7,471 nucleotides of DNA from Pyrinomonadaceae bacterium (GTDB lineage Bacteria > Acidobacteriota > Blastocatellia > Pyrinomonadales > Pyrinomonadaceae), in the NCBI GenBank assembly GCA_025929655.1, contig JAICPV010000097.1, positions 1 through 7,471 on the forward strand. Reading direction: 5' to 3'. Position numbers and translations under genes: made by a program. Each line of letters opens with the position of its first letter. The stretch's first letter is position 1. Shown here in pieces: positions 1 through 5,259 of the stretch. Under the pieces are notes generated by a model. That model saw only the letters and a program-made list of their open reading frames with translations, ran no database searches and was not told where the DNA came from.

Positions 1-1211
1 AGATCAAACTTATCGATCCGCTATCGAAATACACGGCCGGTATTCAATTCAAGAATCCGATCCCGGAAAAGATCACCGTTCGCGATCTGCTGACGCATAC
101 CAGCGGGCTGCAGAATTCGGGGATCATTCACCGAACCGCCTTTACCGGGCAGATCGATAAAAAGGAAATCGACCGGGCTTTTGCGGAAGGCACTTCCGTA
201 GATGAGGCTTTCGTCGGAAAATATCGCTACACGAATCTCGGCTACAACATTTACGGGATTCTGCTGGAGAACAATCTCAAGCTGAGATGGCAGGATGAAC
301 TTCAGAAACGGATATTCGACCCAGCCGGGATGAAACACTCCACCGCGATCATCTCCCGGGCACCGGCAAAGAAATGGAATGTCGCTGCGCCTTACGTCTG
401 GGACGAACAGGTTGGAGCAATAATTCGCTCGAACCTGCCGAAGCTGGACAACAACATGCAGGCCGCCGGCGGGCATTACATGAGCATCTCCGATCTCGGA
501 CGGTGGCTGAATTTGAACATTAATCGCGGCAAGCTCGACGGCAAACAGGTGATTCCCGCCGACCTTCTGGACGTTGTGCACACCGGATATACGCAAAGTA
601 CACGCAATTCCCCGCCGTTTTCGGGCGACGGGGAATACGGTTTAGGCTGGCAGATCGGCAAATACAAGACCGACAAGGTGATCTACCACCACGGCGCGTA
701 CGCAGGATATCGGACACACGTTTCATACATGCCCGACAAGCGGATCGGCGTCGGCGTGCTTGTTAACAACGACCTCGCTGGCGGCCGGGTGGCCGACATG
801 CTGGCCGCCTATGCATACGATCTGTGGAATGGAACGGCGAATCTTGAAACCGACTACGCCAAACAGCTTCAGGATTTCGCGGACCTGTACGCACGAAGGA
901 AACAGGAGACGATCGCGGAAGCCGCGAACCGAGCAAAGCGGACGTCGCAATTGACGGATCCCCTTACGGCATACGTCGGAAAGTACTCGAACGACATCTT
1001 CGGCACGATAGAGATTACCGTCGACGGGCAATCGCTCGGCGTCCGCATGGGCTACATGTACGCCGTTTCCACGCCCTTTACCCAGCCCAACACGATCCGC
1101 GTGGCAATGGAACCCGGCGGCAATGGTGAAGTGATCGGCTTCGCCAAAGACGCGCAAGGTAAAATCGTTTCGATAAATTATCGAGGACAAACTTTCACGC
1201 GAGTTCCCTGA
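1..1211 (+). CDS. Beta-lactamase-family serine hydrolase, C-terminal part (5' truncated)
   Basis: The frame is open from the first bases (first full codon at 3) to a TGA at 1209-1211, so the start lies upstream of the window. The family is the class C beta-lactamase / penicillin-binding-protein-like serine hydrolases, usually exported esterases or peptidases. Visible landmarks are the LLTHTSGL signature near 90-113, the YxN motif as Tyr-Thr-Asn at 228-236, and the third active-site motif as His-His-Gly at 687-695 (replacing KTG), followed by a typical strand with GYRTHVSYMPDKRIGV. The SxxK nucleophile motif should sit just upstream and is not visible. The last ~80 residues (from about 958) read like a DUF3471-type C-terminal domain, common in these hydrolases. 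The physiological substrate cannot be told; antibiotic resistance should not be assumed. A 99-base gap separates it from phhA, so it is probably a separate transcription unit. Confidence 0.9.
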   Translation, partial: IKLIDPLSKYTAGIQFKNPIPEKITVRDLLTHTSGLQNSGIIHRTAFTGQIDKKEIDRAFAEGTSVDEAFVGKYRYTNLGYNIYGILLENNLKLRWQDELQKRIFDPAGMKHSTAIISRAPAKKWNVAAPYVWDEQVGAIIRSNLPKLDNNMQAAGGHYMSISDLGRWLNLNINRGKLDGKQVIPADLLDVVHTGYTQSTRNSPPFSGDGEYGLGWQIGKYKTDKVIYHHGAYAGYRTHVSYMPDKRIGVGVLVNNDLAGGRVADMLAAYAYDLWNGTANLETDYAKQLQDFADLYARRKQETIAEAANRAKRTSQLTDPLTAYVGKYSNDIFGTIEITVDGQSLGVRMGYMYAVSTPFTQPNTIRVAMEPGGNGEVIGFAKDAQGKIVSINYRGQTFTRVP

Positions 1212-1224
1212 CCGACTTGTAATT

Positions 1225-1307
1225 AGCTCCTTGCATTCGATTGGATTAGAATAAGTTATATACGGATAACCTGCGTTTTCTGATCCGCATCGAATATGCA
1301 AGGAGCT
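1225..1307 (+). promoter_or_regulatory. Long inverted repeat in the phhA leader that can sequester the Shine-Dalgarno site
   Basis: Bases 1225-1236 (AGCTCCTTGCAT) are the exact reverse complement of 1296-1307 (ATGCAAGGAGCT), a 12-bp perfect stem. After a 2-base bulge (1294-1295) pairing continues as 1237-1241 with 1289-1293 (TCGAT/ATCGA). After a 1x2 internal loop it continues as 1243-1246 with 1283-1286 (GGAT/ATCC). The right arm contains AAGGAG (1300-1305), the ribosome binding site of phhA, and the left arm carries CTCCTT (1227-1232), its exact antidote. If transcription starts upstream of 1225, translation of phhA and the coupled operon could be controlled by folding of this leader. If it starts inside the loop, the repeat would act only as DNA. 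The apical region holds a second small dyad (1255-1259 / 1266-1270). I do not recognise a named riboswitch class. Confidence 0.6.
1300..1305 (+). promoter_or_regulatory. Shine-Dalgarno site of phhA
   Basis: AAGGAG lies 5 bases before the ATG at 1311. This decides the phhA start: the earlier in-frame ATG at 1296 lies inside the inverted-repeat arm, has no upstream SD and would itself overlap this site. Confidence 0.8.
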
Positions 1308-1310
1308 GCA

Positions 1311-2222
1311 ATGCCTACCGAATCCGCCTCAACCACCGCAGAAGCCGACTTTAGTGTCTCGAATTACCGCGTCAAAGACACCGAACTTCCCGCTTTCAAA
1401 GATATGCCGTTCGAGGACATCGAGGAGCTTCACCTCGACCATCCCGGCGCGAGCGACGAGGAATATCGGAAGCGCCGCGATCACATCGCGAGCCTTTCAA
1501 AGAAGTTTCGCGAAACAGGCGTGATCACGGACGTCGATTACACGGAGGAAGAGCAGGGCATTTGGCGTCACGTCGCGACGCGGCTCGAGGAACTTCATCA
1601 GAAATACGCGTCGCCTTTTTATTTGAAGGCGAAAAAAGATCTCGGCATAACAACCGAACGCATCCCGCAGCTTTCGGAAATGAATCGCCGGCTGAAGGAG
1701 CTAACCGGATTTCGGCTGGCGCCGATCGAGGGGCTGGTTGCTACACGGGCTTTCTTAAGTTGGCTCTCCTGGCGCGTAATGCTTTCGACGCAGTACATCC
1801 GCCATCACTCGCGGCCGGATTACACGCCCGAGCCCGACATCGTCCATGAATCGATCGGGCACATCCCGATGTTTACCAACCCCGCCTTTGCCGATTATTC
1901 CCAGTTCGTGGGCCACGGTGCGCGTATTGCTAACGACAAACAGCTGGAGGAGCTGGGGCGACTATATTGGTTTACGGTCGAATTCGGACTGGTCGAACAC
2001 GAAGGCGAGATCAAAGCGTACGGGGCCGGTTTACTATCAAGTTACGGTGAGCTCGAACACGCGTTTTCCGACGAGGTCGAACGACGGCCCTTCGATCTGG
2101 AACAAGTGATAAATCACGACTACACGTACAGCGACATGCAGCCGGTTCTGTACGTCATTACGTCGTATGCGGAGTTGAAGGAAGTTACCAGAAAATACAT
2201 CGAATCGTTTGGCTCGAAGTAG
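1311..2222 (+). CDS. phhA: Phenylalanine 4-monooxygenase (aromatic amino acid hydroxylase)
   Basis: This is a 303-residue, cytosolic, iron- and tetrahydropterin-dependent enzyme that hydroxylates L-phenylalanine to L-tyrosine, the entry step to homogentisate catabolism. The catalytic core is clear: the segment PEPDIVHESIGHIPMF supplies iron ligands His179 and His184, and FTVEFGL supplies the third, Glu224 (2-His-1-carboxylate facial triad, spacing as in bacterial PheH). Other family landmarks are FRLAPIEGL, RHHSRPDYTPEPD and the YGAGLLSSYGE segment. There is no N-terminal ACT regulatory domain, as usual for bacterial forms. The first ~25 residues are polar and variable. The start at 1311 is chosen for the AAGGAG at 1300-1305; the ATG at 1296 would add only five residues and lacks an SD. 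It is the first gene of a compact run with hicB 12 bases downstream. No pterin-4a-carbinolamine dehydratase (phhB) is visible nearby. The upstream inverted repeat suggests translational control. Confidence 0.96.
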   Translation: MPTESASTTAEADFSVSNYRVKDTELPAFKDMPFEDIEELHLDHPGASDEEYRKRRDHIASLSKKFRETGVITDVDYTEEEQGIWRHVATRLEELHQKYASPFYLKAKKDLGITTERIPQLSEMNRRLKELTGFRLAPIEGLVATRAFLSWLSWRVMLSTQYIRHHSRPDYTPEPDIVHESIGHIPMFTNPAFADYSQFVGHGARIANDKQLEELGRLYWFTVEFGLVEHEGEIKAYGAGLLSSYGELEHAFSDEVERRPFDLEQVINHDYTYSDMQPVLYVITSYAELKEVTRKYIESFGSK

Positions 2223-2234
2223 TATTCTAGAAAG

Positions 2235-2438
2235 ATGAATTTAAAGGTTGTTATTGAGCCAGGTGAAGACGGATATTTTGTCGCGAGAGTTCCATCGCTG
2301 AAGGGATGCTGGTCACAAGGCAAAACACGCGACGAAGCACTGGCAAATATCCGTGAGGCGATCGAGTTGTACCTTGAACCCGATGAGATCGGGCAGGCGC
2401 CCGTAAACGGGCGCGAGATCGTTGAATTGGCAATATGA
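2235..2438 (+). CDS. hicB: HicB-family antitoxin, short single-domain form
   Basis: This 67-residue protein has the HicB/UPF0150 partial-RNase-H-like fold signature: an N-terminal strand (residues 3-7), then DGYFVARVPSLKGCWSQGKT (12-31), then the helix DEALANIREAIELYLE. It should bind and neutralise the HicA mRNA interferase encoded next. At 67 residues it ends after the core fold and lacks the C-terminal ribbon-helix-helix or HTH DNA-binding domain of longer HicB proteins, so autoregulation by direct DNA binding is doubtful. It starts 12 bases after phhA and its TGA overlaps the hicA ATG by 4 bases (ATGA), which implies translational coupling. The order is antitoxin first. Only a weak purine-rich AGAAAG precedes the ATG. 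No separate promoter is obvious in the 12-base spacer, so expression probably depends on the phhA transcript or on a promoter inside phhA. Confidence 0.9.
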   Translation: MNLKVVIEPGEDGYFVARVPSLKGCWSQGKTRDEALANIREAIELYLEPDEIGQAPVNGREIVELAI

Positions 2439-2653
2439 AATTGCCTCTTTTGTCTGGTCGACAGGTGATCAAGACGCTTGAACGGCTAGGATTCGCTGAA
2501 GTACATCGTAAAGGCAGCCACGTTAAAATGCGGCATGAAGACGGTCGAATGATCGTCTTTCCTTTTCACGACGAGCTCGACCGATTTACGTTGAAAGGCG
2601 CTTTGCGAGATTCAGATATAGATTTAGATGAGTTTATAAAAAGTATTAGGTAG
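2435..2653 (+). CDS. hicA: HicA-family toxin, mRNA interferase
   Basis: This 72-residue protein has the HicA/YcfA double-stranded-RNA-binding-like fold. It opens with LLSGRQVIKTLERLGF (alpha 1), followed by the conserved RKGSH segment whose His29 is the expected catalytic residue. Next come the strand HVKMRHEDGRMIVFPFH and the C-terminal helix region with FTLKGALRDSDIDLDEFIK. In the family this is a small ribosome-independent RNase that cleaves mRNA when HicB is lost. The length is normal and no key residue is missing, so it looks intact. It overlaps hicB by 4 bases and ends only 4 bases before the hppD start, so the hppD ribosome binding site (TTAGGT, about 2646-2651) lies inside its last codons. 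This places the toxin directly within the aromatic-catabolism transcript. Confidence 0.9.
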   Translation: MKLPLLSGRQVIKTLERLGFAEVHRKGSHVKMRHEDGRMIVFPFHDELDRFTLKGALRDSDIDLDEFIKSIR

Positions 2654-2657
2654 CCAA

Positions 2658-3896
2658 ATGATCACAGAAACGAACAAGGCAGTTGATACAGTTACGCCGG
2701 TGCAGAATCCGCTGGGGTTGAAGAAGATCCATCACGTAGAGTTTTACGTCGGGAACGCAAAGCAGGCGGAATTTTATTACCGGAAGGCGTTCGGGTTTTC
2801 GCGCGCGGCGTATTCGGGTCTCGAAACCGGCAACCGGGATACGACGAGTTACCTGATGAAGCAGAACAACGTCAACTTCGTTCTGACGACGCCACTTCAT
2901 CCGGACCATCCGGCCGCGGAGCATATAAGGCAGCATGGCGACGGCGTGCGCGACATCGCATTTCAGGTGGAGGATGCCGAATATGCGTTCGAAGAAGCGG
3001 TAAAACGCGGCGCGTCGGCCGTCATTGAGCCGTGGGATCTGACCGACGAACACGGCACGGTCCGCCATGCCGCGATCCAGACCTACGGTGACACGATCCA
3101 TTCGTTCATCTCATATGACAACGGAAAGCGTGCCGGCAGTGTCGGTAGCCCGACCGTGACGGAGGGCGCCGGTAACGGCTCCTCAACAAACGGAAATCCG
3201 AAATCCGAAATCCGAAATCCAAAATCGAAATACACCGGCGTCTTCCTCCCCGGCTTCGTCGAACAAAAGGTCGAGGGCGAGCCGGTCGGCATCATGATCG
3301 TCGACCACATCGTCGGCAATGTGGAACTCGGCAAGATGAATTACTGGTGCGATTTTTACCGTGACGTGATGGGATTTCACCGCTACATCACGTTCGATGA
3401 TAAGGACATCTCGACCGAGTATTCCGCCCTGATGTCGATCGTGATGAGCGATGGCGGTCACAATATCAAATTCCCCATCAACGAGCCCGCCGAAAGCAAA
3501 AAGGGCAGATCGCAGATCCAGGAATACATCGATTTCTACCGCTCCGCCGGTGCCCAGCACATCGCGCTCCTCTGCCGCGATATTCGCAGCACGGTAGCGA
3601 AACTGATGGAAAACGGCGTCGAATTCCTCACCGTCCCCGCCACCTACTACGAAGAAATGCCCGCCCGCGTCGGTGAGATCGACGAAGACATAGAGACCCT
3701 AAAAAAACTCGGAATCCTGGTGGACCGCGACGAAGAAGGCTATCTTCTCCAGATATTCACGAAACCCGTCGAAGACCGCCCGACAGTCTTCTACGAAATC
3801 CTCCAACGCAAGGGTTGCAAGGGCTTCGGAAAAGGCAACTTTAAAGCGCTGTTCGTATCGATCGAAGAAGAACAGCGGCGGCGAGGGAATCTTTAA
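2658..3896 (+). CDS. hppD: 4-hydroxyphenylpyruvate dioxygenase with an in-frame repeat insertion
   Basis: This 412-residue cytosolic Fe(II) enzyme converts 4-hydroxyphenylpyruvate to homogentisate. It belongs to the vicinal-oxygen-chelate superfamily with two glyoxalase-like halves. The N-terminal half starts at about residue 24 (IHHVEFYVGNAKQAEFYYRKAFGF) and the C-terminal half at about 213. The metal triad is His217 (in IVDHIVGNV), His301 (in AQHIALLC) and Glu380 (in FYEILQR). The C-terminal GCKGFGKGNFKALFVSIEEEQ segment that closes the active site is intact. At 412 residues it is longer than the usual 350-390. The excess lies between the normal SFISYD (about 150-154) and YTGVFLPGF (192-200): a Gly/Ser-rich stretch followed by NPKSEIRNPKSK (180-191), encoded by a GAAATCC heptamer repeat. 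This interdomain loop should tolerate extra residues, so activity is expected. It is the last gene of the phhA-hicBA-hppD run, followed by a hairpin. Confidence 0.97.
   Translation: MITETNKAVDTVTPVQNPLGLKKIHHVEFYVGNAKQAEFYYRKAFGFSRAAYSGLETGNRDTTSYLMKQNNVNFVLTTPLHPDHPAAEHIRQHGDGVRDIAFQVEDAEYAFEEAVKRGASAVIEPWDLTDEHGTVRHAAIQTYGDTIHSFISYDNGKRAGSVGSPTVTEGAGNGSSTNGNPKSEIRNPKSKYTGVFLPGFVEQKVEGEPVGIMIVDHIVGNVELGKMNYWCDFYRDVMGFHRYITFDDKDISTEYSALMSIVMSDGGHNIKFPINEPAESKKGRSQIQEYIDFYRSAGAQHIALLCRDIRSTVAKLMENGVEFLTVPATYYEEMPARVGEIDEDIETLKKLGILVDRDEEGYLLQIFTKPVEDRPTVFYEILQRKGCKGFGKGNFKALFVSIEEEQRRRGNL
3193..3231 (+). repeat. GAAATCC heptamer tandem repeat inside hppD
   Basis: There are four exact GAAATCC units (3193-3199, 3200-3206, 3207-3213, 3214-3220), then AAAATC and GAAAT. 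A 7-base unit is out of step with codons, so three units make one 21-base cycle encoding the seven residues NPKSEIR. The related repeat at 6725-6758 in hmgA shows the element is dispersed. Confidence 0.9.
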
Positions 3897-3928
3897 GATT
3901 CAGGGCGCGGGATTTCCCGGTGAATCTT
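3895..3928 (+). terminator. Stem-loop after hppD, possible terminator without a clear T-tract
   Basis: AAGATTCA (3895-3902) is the exact reverse complement of TGAATCTT (3921-3928), an 8-bp stem that overlaps the last bases of the hppD TAA. A nested second stem CGGG/CCCG (3908-3911 / 3916-3919) with an ATTT loop lies inside. No T-run follows directly, so it could be a Rho-type 3'-end stabiliser and not an intrinsic terminator. A TATAAT at 3940-3945 follows. Confidence 0.5.
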
Positions 3929-3939
3929 GTAATTGATCG

Positions 3940-3945
3940 TATAAT
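3940..3945 (+). promoter_or_regulatory. Possible -10 element (TATAAT) for the small-gene unit
   Basis: A perfect TATAAT lies 9 bases before the GTG at 3955. No convincing -35 hexamer is found about 17 bases upstream. If it is used, the transcript would begin at about 3952 and the first small gene would be nearly leaderless, which would fit the absence of any SD. Confidence 0.3.
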
Positions 3946-3954
3946 TGTTAAAGC

Positions 3955-4194
3955 GTGAGCTTATTTGAAATCATCAGCGAGATCGCCGATGTCGAGATAA
4001 TTGCTGTCGGCAGTAAGATCCGCGATCTCGAATGGTTGCGGAATACCTACGGCAGCGGACGTTGGCGAAAGCTGAAAGGTTTTGCGCGAATTCGCTTTCT
4101 GGACAGCGGCGAAGAATGTAATGCCGAACTTCATTGGTACGAAGCTCATGGCATCGGCAAAAAAGAAATGAAGATCAAAGATATATTTGATTAA
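3955..4194 (+). CDS. Small protein of unknown function, first of a two-gene unit
   Basis: This gene encodes 79 residues from a GTG start, with no ATG alternative near the N-terminus and no clear SD. The protein is soluble, with no signal peptide or membrane segment. It begins with an amphipathic helix (SLFEIISEIADVEIIAVG), continues with IRDLEWLRNTYGSGRWRKLKGFARIRFLDSG and ends with HWYEAHGIGKKEMKIK. The Trp/Gly/Arg/Lys-rich middle and the HWYEAHGIG motif look strongly conserved. From memory, similar tiny proteins occur in cyanobacteria and other environmental bacteria, often as hypothetical proteins; I cannot verify this here. It ends 5 bases before the next gene, so the two are likely co-transcribed. 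The basic, compact make-up would suit a nucleic-acid-binding or toxin/antitoxin-like role, but that is speculation. Confidence 0.75.
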   Translation: MSLFEIISEIADVEIIAVGSKIRDLEWLRNTYGSGRWRKLKGFARIRFLDSGEECNAELHWYEAHGIGKKEMKIKDIFD

Positions 4195-4199
4195 AAGAA

Positions 4200-4424
4200 A
4201 TGGAACCTAAAACTAAGTTCGCAATCTGTGTAAAAAACGAAGACTATCCGGCTTCGCTTCAGTTATGGAAAGTTTATCGCGTTTTGGAAGACGAAAAAGC
4301 AGAGAGTCGAAAGCTAATTCGGATCATTGACGAATCAGGCGAAGATTATCTTTTTTCCGCAAGTTATTTCGTTCCCGTGGAATTGCCGAAAGCCGCCGAA
4401 ACCGCTTTACTGGCAATGGCATAA
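4200..4424 (+). CDS. Small acidic protein of unknown function, second of a two-gene unit
   Basis: This gene encodes 74 residues from the ATG at 4200, 5 bases after the preceding stop. The purine-rich AAAAGAA just before the ATG is at best a weak ribosome binding site, so translational coupling is likely. The protein is soluble. Landmarks are FAICVKNEDYPASLQLWKVYRVLEDE near the N-terminus and the motif RIIDESGEDYLFSASYFVPVELP. The ICV-NEDYPASL-KVYRV pattern followed by IDESGEDYL resembles a small beta-barrel-like family I recall from cyanobacterial genomes next to proteins like the preceding one. The family recall is unverified and no function is known to me. The upstream protein ends lysine-rich while this one is acidic in the middle, so a mutual complex is conceivable. 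Confidence 0.75.
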   Translation: MEPKTKFAICVKNEDYPASLQLWKVYRVLEDEKAESRKLIRIIDESGEDYLFSASYFVPVELPKAAETALLAMA

Positions 4425-4488
4425 TCGTAACCCGCGACCACGCGAATAATCAGTGCAAGAAAAGCCACGCGACGCGAACGAAAAAAGT

Positions 4489-4713
4489 ATGAAGAAGAAG
4501 ATATCTGAAATGGATGACTGGCTCCGGCCCGAATACGATCTCAGTAAATTGACTGTCGTCGCCCGCGGCCCGGGACGCGAACGGAAAGGTAAGCACACTG
4601 TTGATCTTGCGCCGGATGTGGCCCCGCTCTTTCCGACTTCAGACTCCGTGAACGAGGCTCTCCGACTTCTCGTCCGAGTAGCTCGCAAGTCCGAGATCGA
4701 GGTCGGGAAATAG
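4489..4713 (+). CDS. Small antitoxin-like protein without a visible toxin partner
   Basis: This gene encodes 74 residues from the ATG at 4489 (KKKISEMDDWLRPEYDLSKL...). The same frame is open upstream to a GTG at 4453 (86 residues) and has another ATG at 4510. None has a strong SD, so the start is uncertain. The pattern RPEYDLSKL, then a basic stretch with RGPGRERKGKHTVDLAPDVAPLFPTSDSVNEALRLLVRVA, resembles short antitoxin-like proteins (N-terminal EYDFS-type segment, C-terminal L-PDVA--FP---SVNEALR helix) found widely in cyanobacteria and other environmental bacteria. The C-terminal part may be a ribbon-helix-helix-type dimerisation and DNA-binding segment. The next reading frame downstream is a membrane protein, so no obvious toxin accompanies it. 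It may be a solitary regulator or the remnant of a TA pair. Family assignment is by recall. Confidence 0.6.
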   Translation: MKKKISEMDDWLRPEYDLSKLTVVARGPGRERKGKHTVDLAPDVAPLFPTSDSVNEALRLLVRVARKSEIEVGK

Positions 4714-4752
4714 CAAAGACGGCGCGGAAATCTATAACACTGTTTAAGACCT

Positions 4753-5138
4753 ATGATTAAAAATGCCGGGGACCGAATCGCTGTAGTTGGCAGTTTGCGA
4801 GTACTTTTTTCTTCATTGTAGGCGCTATTACGGCGTTTGGTTCCTGCCAAATGCGTGGCCTGCGTTCTGTCGGCGGCAGTTCGGGAGCAGAAGCATTCTA
4901 TCAAAGCGTAGGATCCCAAGGATACGGTTACTCCGTCGCCCTTTTTGGCGCAGGCTTGGCAACCCTAGCTATCTGCGAGGGACTTGCGCGAATTTTGGAT
5001 ATTTTCGTGGAGCATCGGGAAAGCATTCAAAAGTCCGACCTTGAGCTAATAGAGACGCTTGAAGTCATGGGAACGGAAATCCTCTTCGCGGGCAATAACA
5101 GACAAAGTTCGCAATCGGATGAGAACGCGCTTGAGTAA
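4753..5138 (+). pseudogene. Small two-helix membrane protein, split by a one-base frameshift at a T6 run
   Basis: The frame from ATG 4753 reads MIKNAGDRIAVVGSLRVLFSSL and stops at TAG 4819-4821. The frame shifted by one base, open upstream to 4761 and ending at TAA 5136-5138, reads FFFIVGAITAFGSCQMRG... but has no start codon before the ATG at 4851. Both meet at the six-T run 4805-4810. With one extra T the two join into a smooth 128-residue protein: a first hydrophobic helix at about residues 17-32 (VLFFFIVGAITAFGSC), a Gly/Ser-rich loop, and a second at about 60-75 (YSVALFGAGLATLAIC). A charged helix (IFVEHRESIQKSDLELIETLEVM) and a polar tail follow. The product would be an inner-membrane protein of unknown function. 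The break could be a sequencing error, a recent inactivating mutation, or expression by slippage on the T-run. A shorter 95-residue product from ATG 4851 is possible but would lose helix 1. Confidence 0.6.
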
Positions 5139-5195
5139 GGTCAAAAGAACGGGACACATCTAATTTAAACTCCGGTAAGTGTTCCCCGCCTTTAA

Positions 5196-5240
5196 ATGGA
5201 ACTAAAATACCAAACAGCTTTTGGGAACGAGTTCGCGACC
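5196..5240 (+). pseudogene. Remnant of the 5' end of a second homogentisate dioxygenase gene
   Basis: From the ATG at 5196 the frame encodes MELKYQTAFGNEFAT. The intact HmgA at 6154 begins MERKYQTGFGNEFAT, so 13 of 15 residues are identical. Over these 45 bases 37 match by eye, and five of the eight differences are synonymous third-position changes, the pattern expected of two copies that diverged under protein-level selection. Similarity ends sharply after the Thr codon. The frame then continues with 14 unrelated residues to a TGA at 5283-5285, running into the 3' end of the oppositely oriented SIMPL gene. The fragment is in the same orientation as hmgA and about 0.96 kb upstream. It is best read as the stump of an older hmgA copy, although an assembly join cannot be excluded. 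Confidence 0.7.
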
Positions 5241-5259
5241 CACGGACGTAAGCGCATCT

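Noticed and set aside
21..1301. Long - strand open frames opposite the serine hydrolase (21-596, 723-1301)
   Set aside because: They are antisense to a gene with clear active-site motifs, have no recognisable domains, and their compositions look like reverse-frame shadows.
1296..1310. ATG at 1296 as phhA start
   Set aside because: It lies inside the inverted-repeat arm, has no SD of its own and adds five non-conserved residues; ATG 1311 has AAGGAG at the right distance.
3193..3231. Heptamer tract as a CRISPR array or microsatellite of no consequence
   Set aside because: Units are 7 bases without spacers, so it is not CRISPR; a second related tract in hmgA makes a dispersed repeat more likely than a local microsatellite.
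4407..4919. 170-codon - strand open frame
   Set aside because: It runs antisense over the antitoxin-like gene and the membrane-protein gene; it is Ser/Arg-rich, without domains or SD, and is most likely a shadow.
4787..5044. Alternative + frame from TTG 4787 (85 codons)
   Set aside because: It is Arg/Cys/Trp-rich with no domain, and overlaps the better-supported split membrane protein in another frame.
5150..5188. Imperfect stem CGGGACAC / GTGT..CCCG upstream of the hmgA remnant
   Set aside because: It has only 8 pairs with a 2-base bulge and a 21-base loop, and no T-run; too weak to call a terminator.
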